Below, in pieces: positions 56,570-64,000 of a stretch of 64,000 nt of DNA (position 1 is its first letter; each line of letters begins with the position of its first letter). The notes under the pieces were generated by a model that worked only from the letters and a program-made list of their open reading frames with translations, was not told the DNA's origin and did not search any database. This DNA is from Callorhinus ursinus (lineage: Eukaryota > Chordata > Mammalia > Carnivora > Otariidae), in the NCBI RefSeq assembly GCF_003265705.1, contig NW_020312935.1, positions 8,707,995 to 8,771,994 on the forward strand, in the 5' to 3' direction. The translations under genes were made by a program, and so were the position numbers.

Positions 56570-57160
56570 ATCTCCTGCCTCCCAGCCATATGCAAGCCAC
56601 ACCGAGTGGTCCTTCTGAAATGTCAGCCAGATTATGTCACTTTTCCTCTCAAAGCCCACCAACTGCTACCTGTCTCACACAGAATGAAGTCCAGCGATTC
56701 TTACCTTGGCCTCTAACAGTAGATAACCTGGCCTCTTGCCATGCCTCTCCCTCTCCCCATCTTTTCCCGTCTCCCACTAGCCACACAGCCCTTCATTCAT
56801 TTGTAAACCTACAAACCGTATTCCCACTTCAAGACTGCTGCATTCCTCCTTATGATACATCCATCTCTTGTTCCCTACTTCATTTTGGCCTTTGTTCAAG
56901 TATATGTTTTTCAGAGATGTTTTCTCTGAGTGTCCTTTATGGAATAGTATGAACTCTAATGCTGTGGCTCCTTGCCTGTTTTATTTATCTTGATGGCACT
57001 TATTTGTTTACTTTCCATTTTCCCCCAGTTAAAATGCAAGCTCTATGACAGCAGGGGATATTTCATATATAACTATCTGTTCTGTGCTTAGAACAGTGTC
57101 TTACACATGGTATGGACTTCAGTAGATATTCACTGAGGAAATGCACAAATGCCTTTCAGA
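56570..57160 (+). repeat. L2 LINE 3' region
   Basis: CAGATTATGTCACTTTTCCT, ACACAGAATGAAGTCCAGC, TTTGTTCAAGTATATGTTTT, AAAATGCAAGCTCTATGACA, GAACAGTGTCTTACACATGG and AGTAGATATTCACTGAGG run in L2 order to the 3' end. The 160-codon ORF at 56470-56952 is a by-product of this. Confidence 0.85.
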
Positions 57161-58449
57161 GCCCTTACACTGTTACAATGCAAAATAAAATAAATCATAA
57201 AGATCCAAGAGAAGGGTATGATACTTGGTGCTTCTCAACAATTTGGACATAGAGCAATCTTGCAGATTCTTTCACATTTACTCATCTGTTTAGCAGCTAT
57301 TTACCTATCATGTCCCTACCAACTTAGCATGGAACTTATCAAGGTTTGAACACCCTTTAAGAATTACTCTTATAACAGAAACTGATGGAAGAGAACTATC
57401 CCTACCTTGGGACTTTCAAGGAAAGTCATTTCAAAAGGAAATGAAAGTGGTCTGTAGGTCTGTCTCAGTGATAGTCTAGAATTGGGGGTTGAGGTGACTC
57501 TGGATTCTGTAATGGAGAGAGAGAGAGAATAGAAAATCTGGCTGAAGCCAATGAACACACTCTCAGAAGACAGGTGATCACATTATTAAAGGAAATGATG
57601 ATTAAATTGCTAAAATGAAAGCTGTGATGGATAGATAAATGTATATACATCCTGTTATTTATATCTGTATCATTTATCTACCTACCAACCTACCTACCTT
57701 CGTACCTACCTACCTACTTATTTTACTGGTTTTGTTCCTCTGCAGAATCTAGTCTAATAGAGAAGTTAAGCAAAGAAGAATATATAGTACAAAAGAAACC
57801 AGATAATGAATTGGATTTACAATTCTAAGTAAAAACTTTATTTAGATCTGTAACTAGTGAACAGTTAAAAATTTCCATAAAACCTTGGAAGCCTATAGCT
57901 TCCCCAGCCAGTTGGAAGTGACTTCTGAAGGCTGTGGTTTCAATAATGGATTCGTGGTCAGAGGAGATTCACTTATGAGAGAGGGGAGGGCCCAAACAGT
58001 AGGAAAAAAGAAGAAAGACAGGAGAGCAATGAGGGAGAAAGTGGGGAGGGTGGGAAGATCCGGTAAATTCATGAGGTTTTCTACTCACTTTTCTCCTGGC
58101 AACTTCTGAGCTTATGTTTCAATAAGAACTGGCAATTCTCAAAATTCTGTATTTTTTTTCTTCCTCAGGAGACTCAAATAAAATTGCAGGGTTGGGGAGA
58201 GCAGGGTTCCATTTAGTTTCCATGGAAACATCTCTGATTCTATGGTGGCATCTCTATCATATCTTAATCAGCATGTTGTTAATAAGATAATTGGAGGCTG
58301 AATTATAAATATGAGAAATGAAAGAAAGCAAGACTTGGTGGTGGGAGATTTGTGGGGAAGTTACTCTGCCTCAGAGGAGAGCAGGGGCCAGATGGGCCTG
58401 TATGGATTACATCCCAGGCTCATCACTGTCCTGCTGCTATGTGGAGCAC
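57161..58449. other. Unique sequence with small simple repeats
   Basis: A (CTAC)n-type run lies at 57678-57721 and a GA run at 57513-57528. No gene. Confidence 0.4.
57678..57721 (+). repeat. (CCTA)n microsatellite
   Basis: CTACCTACCAACCTACCTAC followed by three more CTAC units; imperfect. Confidence 0.9.
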
Positions 58450-58685
58450 CATGCCCAGAGCAGGGGCTCTGAACTGCAACAAATCAGGGTTTAGATCTGG
58501 ACTCTGCCAAATAGCCCTGTGACCTTGGGACATTCCTCATATTCTCTGGGTCTCATATTTTATTTAAACTTTGAGATGAAGATAATCATGCCTACAGTTG
58601 ACAATGCTCCATGACTATTAAACAGCATAAGAACATGAGGTGCTTGGCGTGGGGATGGAGCATATTTGGTATTCAATAAATGTTA
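58450..58685 (+). repeat. MIR, nearly full
   Basis: AGAGCAGGGGCTCTGAACTG, TAGCCCTGTGACCTTGGGAC, GATGAAGATAATCATGCCTA and a GTATTCAATAAATGTTAA end. Confidence 0.8.
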
Positions 58686-58848
58686 ATTCATCCTTCTTTT
58701 CCTAAGAGATTATTTTCTTTCACTTGTTCAATTATTAATTTATTCAACAAATATTGACTGACCAACTCTAGGATGTGCTAAGCACGGAGGATAAAATGTT
58801 GAGGTAGATAAAAAGGGGTAGGCAAAAATACAGTCATTTATGACAGAA

Positions 58849-58849
<1 letters not shown>

Positions 58850-58890
<41 letters not shown>

Positions 58891-58891
58891 G
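58850..58891 (+). repeat. (ATT)n microsatellite
   Basis: About 13 ATT units, one interruption at the left end. Confidence 0.97.
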
Positions 58892-59224
58892 CTATTGCTA
58901 TTGTTGGAGTTGCAGTTAGTATTTCTGGAGTTGTTGAGGTTATTATGCCCTGCAGTGAGAAGACAGTCATTTCACTCTGATGATAAGAAATAAGCTTCTC
59001 ACATTCATGATGTTGCTTGTTTCATCTAAAATACTTTCTCCACCCTTGCTTTCCCTAAAAGTTCTCCAAGTTATTCAGAGGCCTGTTATGTATACCAGTG
59101 CTTGATATTGAGATAATAGCATAGAACTAGAAAGGTGTGATCTTTGTTCCCAGAGGCTAACAATTTATTGTTATAACCCTGGTCTGGTACCTAGCACCTA
59201 ACACAGACTCATCCACATCATTGT

Positions 59225-59890
59225 GTTTATTTGGGGACCACCCTTTTTTGTTGCTCTATAATATTTCATTGCTGTGAATGCATCATGATTTACTTATTCT
59301 TTTTACTGCTGGACTTTTGTATAGCTTCCAATCTTGGACTATTAAGAATAATGCTACTATGAGAAATTTTATATAGCACATGTATTTTGGTGATCATGTG
59401 TATTAATTTTTTTGATCATATATCTAGGTGTAGAAATATTCATCAGAGGTCTACATATGCATGTGTTGAACTTTGGTAAGCAACGGCAACAAAGTGGTGG
59501 TATCAATTTACTCTTCCATTCACAAGGCAAGAGGGTTCTACCTGCTCCACATCCCAACAATACTTGGTGTCACCAGTCTGAGGTGACTGGCTTGTATTGA
59601 TAGGTTATTTTGGTTCAAATTTGTATTTCCATGATAATACTTTATAATCTGTTTTCATAGCTTCTTTTATAGAGCGCTTGTTCAAGTCTTTTGTTTCTAG
59701 TGAGTTGTCTTTTTTTCCTTTTTGATTTGTTGGAGTTCTTTATGTATTCAGCATTCACAAATTATGCATTGGATATATGCACTAAAAATATTTTCCCACT
59801 CTGTGGCTGGCCTTTTCACAATTTTAATGGTTTCTTTAAATTTAAATTAATTGTTGCTTACTCCAAGATCAGGACACATTTGACAATGAA
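59225..59890 (-). mobile_element. Old L1 ORF2 fragment
   Basis: Complement-strand blocks CTATTAAGAATAATGCTACT, TCTACCTGCTCCACATCCCA, GAGTTCTTTATGTATTCAGC and TTTTCCCACTCTGTGGCTGG mark the old L1 ORF2 C-terminus. The antisense ORF at 59369-59560 reads a decayed cysteine-rich tail. Confidence 0.82.
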
Positions 59891-59994
59891 AAGCTATGTT
59901 ATAATATTGTAGGACAAAAGACATAAACTGAATCATCCTGGGCATACCAAGACATGTGTTCATTCTAACTATATTTTCCCCACTCTCTGTTAGA

Positions 59995-60217
59995 CCAGAC
60001 TAGTGAGTCTCAATCTTGGTGGCACATTAAATTATCTAAGAAGCTTTTAAAAACTATTGCTACCAGGAGCAACACCTCAGACCAGTGAGTCAGGATTTCC
60101 AAGGGTGTGGCAAAGGGTGAATGATTTTTTTTTTTTTTTTTTTTTTTTGGTTGGGGGGTTATTGTAGAGCTGCCCAGGTAATTCTGTGACCTACTATGTT
60201 TGAGAAACTACCACTCT
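59995..60217. mobile_element. hAT-type DNA transposon fossil with T25 run
   Basis: AGTGAGTCTCAATCTTGGTG at one end and TTTGAGAAACTACCACTC at the other. Interior CAGACCAGTGAGTCAGGATT. A T25 run (60125-60149) sits where an A/T tract is normal but shorter. Confidence 0.75.
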
Positions 60218-60219
60218 GG

Positions 60220-60365
60220 CCTAGTGCTTCTCAAACTATGAGCATATGAATCCTTTGGAGTCTTGTCTAAATAAAGATTTTTATCCAGTCTTGGGTGCAA
60301 AATGGGACACTGAACTATTTAACTTCCAGGTGATGCTGATGCTTCTGGTCCACAGAACACAATCC
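60220..60365. mobile_element. hAT-type DNA transposon fossil
   Basis: TAGTGCTTCTCAAACTATGA to TGCTTCTGGTCCACAGAACA, MER5/MER20-like. It abuts the previous element. Confidence 0.65.
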
Positions 60366-60384
60366 AACTAGGAGGATTCGAGAC

Positions 60385-60560
60385 CAGATTTTTCTACCTG
60401 GACAATACTGACATTGTTGGTTAGATAACTCTTTTTTGTGAGGGACTGTTCTATGCATTGTGAGTTGTTTACCAGCATTTCTGGCACTATCCATTAGATA
60501 ATAATTGTATTACCTAAGATTTGACAATCCAAAATGTCCCATGCATTGATAAAAGTCACT
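60385..60560 (+). mobile_element. Third small DNA-transposon-like fossil
   Basis: CAATACTGACATTGTTGGTT, GATAACTCTTTTTTGTGAGG, TTCTATGCATTGTGAGTTGT and ATCCAAAATGTCCCATGCAT match a common MER element of unconfirmed name. Confidence 0.6.
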
Positions 60561-61950
60561 TGGGAGAAGAAGATCAATCTTGGCTAATAACTTGTCTAAA
60601 CCTTTAAGACACAGCTACAGATGGCTGAGAAACAACAGAGGACCATGGTGGATCCCAGGTTACATTACAAATTGTTGACTGGATCTAATATTATGTAAAC
60701 GTTGTAATAATATTTTATTGTTAGGACTATACGACAATCCTGATTCAAAAAGTCAAATCAAGTATACCACATCTGGATTGGTTGAGCTTAGATATTAGCT
60801 TATTTCCTCTGAGTAAGATGACAAAACATGGCACTTGATCTGTAGGCACTAGTCCATCTGGTCCCCAGGTATAATATGTACCCCTAAGGTCTGGTGGAGG
60901 AAGAGAGGTAAGGGTGAAGGTAACCATTCCTTCACAAAGGTTTCAAAACAAGCATATAACCTCCCCCCACCCCCCCAAAAAATCTCTGAATACCTATTCC
61001 AAATTACAAAATGCCTCTCTTATGGGCCTAACCCGACACATATTCACCTTAAGTTATCATAGCATAACATCCCAGAAAGAAATTTTTAGTATATTTAGTA
61101 AAGTCCCATAGATTAAAAAAACAAAACCACAAAACCACTGCTCTGTTTTGTGGGTTGGGGTAGACTGAACGTGTACATCTTTTTCTTACCATTGAAATCC
61201 TTCATCTTGTGGATCGAAAATATCATGGCTGTTTCCATAGCCATTCTTCCTTCTCTATTTCCCTGTGACATCACAGCTGGCTCCTCATTCCTTCCACCCG
61301 CTTTTGGAAAGGGGATGCTCTGGTGCACAGAGGAATAATAACCTACCTTACTTGCCTCCTTGTATTTTAATGTTCTAGGGATCAAAATTCAAGGAAGTTC
61401 CAACTGATATAGCACAATGGACATCTTAACGGACACAATTATTAGCATTAGACATCCACTATCTTTTTTTTTCTTTACAAGAGTGTTTCTTGCTACATTT
61501 ATTTTACTTTTTTTTAAAGAAAGAGCATGCCAGATAGAATAGAAGTAATCAGAATTCTGAATGCCAAATGGGATTCAAAATACCCATGAATAATCTCAGC
61601 TTAATATGCTCTTAGCTTTGGTTTAGATAAGAGATCCCAGCCATAAAATAGCAGAAGAAAATTGATGTAAAGAAATTGTTCAAAATGTAAAGACTATATC
61701 TTTCGCATTTTCAAGCCTTCAATTACCCTTACCCTAGTAGTTTCCAAAGATACAATCTATCTTTGAAAGATGGAGAAAAGGTCTAAAGAAAAGTCATTGA
61801 AATGAAAACAACTCTGAAGTTTCAAACACCAGATATACCAAGAACATCAATTGCTTTGTTTGAGTTTTCTCTATGTATTAGTCAATCTCATTCAAGCAAA
61901 ATTATCAAGCACCCATTACATGCCATTCAACACACTGAAGAGGCAGGAAC
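60561..61950. other. Unassigned unique sequence
   Basis: No gene. 60961-60980 is a short C-rich run. ORFs of about 60-90 codons have no motif. Confidence 0.3.
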
Positions 61951-61963
61951 ATTAAGACCTTCA

Positions 61964-62152
61964 CCATTTTTTAAAAATTTATTTATTTGAGAGAGATTGG
62001 GTGAGCATGAACAGGGGGAAGTGCAGAGGGACAGGGAGAAGCAGACTCCATGCTGAGCAGGGAGCCAGACTCTGGACTGGATCCCAGGATCCCGGGATCG
62101 TGACTTGAGCTAAAGGCAGACGCTTAACTGACTGATCCACCCAGGTGCCCTC
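61964..62152 (-). mobile_element. Can-SINE
   Basis: Reverse copy. Target duplication AAGACCTTCA at 61954-61963 and 62153-62162. Confidence 0.96.
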
Positions 62153-62197
62153 AAGACCTTCATCTTTTAATGCTGAAAACAAGACATGAACTTAAAC

Positions 62198-62260
62198 GAT
62201 CATTATTATTACCATCAACATCACCACCATCATCATCATTATCATCACCATAGTAATAAT
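62198..62260 (+). repeat. (ATC/ATT)n-rich microsatellite
   Basis: Imperfect trinucleotide run with ATCACCACCATCATCATC. Confidence 0.85.
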
Positions 62261-63674
62261 ATATATTAACAGGATTTGTGCCATAAGAAATGAACAAATT
62301 CAGGACTTCAGTTTTGTTTTGTTTTTTTTTAATTTTTAGCATTTTGTGAGCAACAAGATTCAAGGAAAATCATTTGAAGCAGATGCTGTTTTAGAATGAT
62401 GTTCGCATATTACATAAGCACAAAAATGAGTAGAAGATATGGATATCTGGGCCCTTCAAGAATTGTAAACAAAACAAACAAACAAGAAACCCCACAATAG
62501 TTTATTTGTGCAAGTGGTGATGCACGGGAGGAGGCAGTCAAGAAAATTAGGTATGGCCAGAACACAACATTATTCAAGGAACTGGGGGCTGGAGGTAGGG
62601 GTGACATAAAAAGGTGCTAAAATGGTTTAGGAACAGTTACTTAGGTCTCTGAATATCAGGATACATGGAGACCTTTACACGATAGTCCCCATGAATACTA
62701 CGCAATCTGAAGTATACAGATGCTCTGGAACATGTGTAAAAAGTGTCTAACTTGAAACACAATCCATCAGCCACTTTGGTTCTCTGAACCGCATGGTCTC
62801 ACCAGAGGTACCCCTAATAAGGCCTTGTCAAAAAACTTCTCTTGCCACTTCCCTGAGAGGCAGTGAATTAGACTCTCACATCTGACAGGAAAAGATTCTG
62901 GGGCATAGAAGGACATCAAGTAGGAGAGAACAGAAATTTGGCAGAAGCCAGGCTACCCACCAGCATGTGCAAATCTCAGCAGAGCCTAGGTGATGTAATC
63001 AGGTGAGTTTAATTGAAAGACTGTTTCCCTTGGAGAAGGTCTTCGGTACTGTGGATGGAAGGGAGAACTGTCAACCTCTCTGTTCTCTCTCTCTCAATTT
63101 TGTTTTTCCTTTCCAAACAAGCAATTGAAGCCAGAGGCTATTTTTAGTCCCCTGGCTAATGATAGAGTGAATGATAGAGTACATTACTACATTGGTGGGG
63201 CTGGAGGTAAACTTAAGTGGGAGCCTTGATGGTACAGCCCCATAGAACTGCTAGGGGCAGGAGATTGGCAGCAACATTATAGCGACAAACAAGATCTGAC
63301 CAAAATCCTCCAGGACCATAATTCCAAGTGCTGCAGCTAATAGATTCTATATAAATAGAAGGGAAGGAGCAGAGGGAGAAAACCAAGCTGTAGGGCTGAT
63401 TCCTTTCTGATTTGGATGCACAGTTTCAAGGGACAGCATGGACTTTGTCAATTTCAGAGGCACAAAAGATCCCAGATGGTGGGTCCAGGCAGTCTTGGAG
63501 AGGGTGGGCATTCGATGGGTTTGCATATAGTTTGTATATATAACTCTCAAGAATTTTTCAAATTAAGTTCATGTATGGAGCTGCCTTAAACCTAAGGTCA
63601 CATTACCCTCTGGCCCAAGGAAATCTCACGTTTTCCTTTTCCATGGGGACGAATAATGACAATAGCTACTCTTT
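62261..63674. other. Unassigned unique sequence
   Basis: No gene, RNA or named repeat is visible. Confidence 0.3.
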
Positions 63675-63955
63675 CCATCAAGTATTTATTGGGGGTCAGA
63701 TTCCACACATACACAATATAATTTAATGCCATGTATTTGTATATATGCTCATATATACATAGATATATGATATACTTTAATATTCAAAAAACTGCAATGT
63801 AGACATTTACCCTAATTTGTAGATGAATAATGTGAGACTCCCAAAAGCAATGAGACTTGCCTCAGTTCCTATAATGTGTAAGGAACTGAACTAGAATTTG
63901 AACCCAGATCTGTTTGTCTATATAGCCCACGTGTTTTGCACTGCCTTTCCTGCTT
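63675..63955 (-). repeat. MIR
   Basis: TATTTATTGGGGGTCAGATT, TTTGTAGATGAATAATGTGA, GAACTAGAATTTGAACCCAG and CGTGTTTTGCACTGCC give the reversed MIR order, with an AT-rich stretch inserted at 63725-63790. Confidence 0.7.
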
Positions 63956-64000
63956 GTTGTGTGTGACTGGGGTAGGCCAATACCAAGGCTATTGGTATAT

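Noticed and set aside
56470..56952. 160-codon forward ORF
   Set aside because: It lies largely in an L2 3' region, which is untranslated or out of frame there, and shows no conserved protein pattern.

Overview
This is about 64 kb of a mammalian nuclear genome, with no host protein-coding gene that I can support. The organism is almost certainly a carnivore. Eleven well-preserved tRNA-derived SINEs have the carnivore Can-SINE layout: a head reading CCTGGGTGGCTCAG, a CT-rich body, a (AAATA)n-AAATCTTT end and an A tail. The L1 copies also have the carnivore 3' UTR. The SINE sequences look more arctoid (bear, seal or mustelid) than dog, but species cannot be fixed by eye. Two assembly gaps are present, 100 N at 18951-19050 and 10 N at 32838-32847.

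The dominant feature is a full-length, fairly young L1 at about 3990-11068 (+). It has a CpG-rich 5' UTR promoter, ORF1 at 5810-6709 open except for one stop codon, and ORF2 at 6791-10614 broken by three stop codons, three small frameshifts and a lost terminator. It also has a G-rich 3' UTR and an A-rich tail. Its endonuclease and reverse transcriptase signature residues are still legible. Truncated L1s of the same lineage lie at 12004-12605 (-) and 24469-24660 (-), both with target-site duplications. Older L1 fossils lie at 18140-18950, 34231-35600, 37455-37520, 53040-53760 and 59225-59890.

The rest is a layered repeat landscape over unique intergenic DNA. SINEs are at 301, 19619, 21767, 22190, 25900, 34400, 36736, 51893, 53191, 55494 and 61964, most with clear target-site duplications. 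Ancient MIR and L2 fragments are scattered throughout. LTR fossils lie at 3041, 19138, 41537, 43760 and 48444. Small DNA-transposon fossils of hAT/MER5 type lie at 11670, 13302, 39890, 42465, 48250 and 59995-60560. There are also many microsatellites.

I found no convincing undescribed biological system. The observations most worth a second look are small structural ones. A SINE 3' junction at 26102-26141 carries filler DNA that is an 11-bp foldback and also matches a site 2.5 kb away. A palindromic patch at 6852-6880 disrupts L1 ORF2. A tail-only insertion with target duplication at 48855-48893 sits inside an LTR. Two tandem duplications lie at 51512-51611 (with an 18-bp palindrome) and 56159-56266. 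An unexplained 130-bp direct repeat pair lies at 728 and 2247. Three non-repetitive stretches, at 20830, 26465 and 50860, are candidate conserved noncoding elements. Family names for old repeats are from memory of consensus sequences and were not checked by search.
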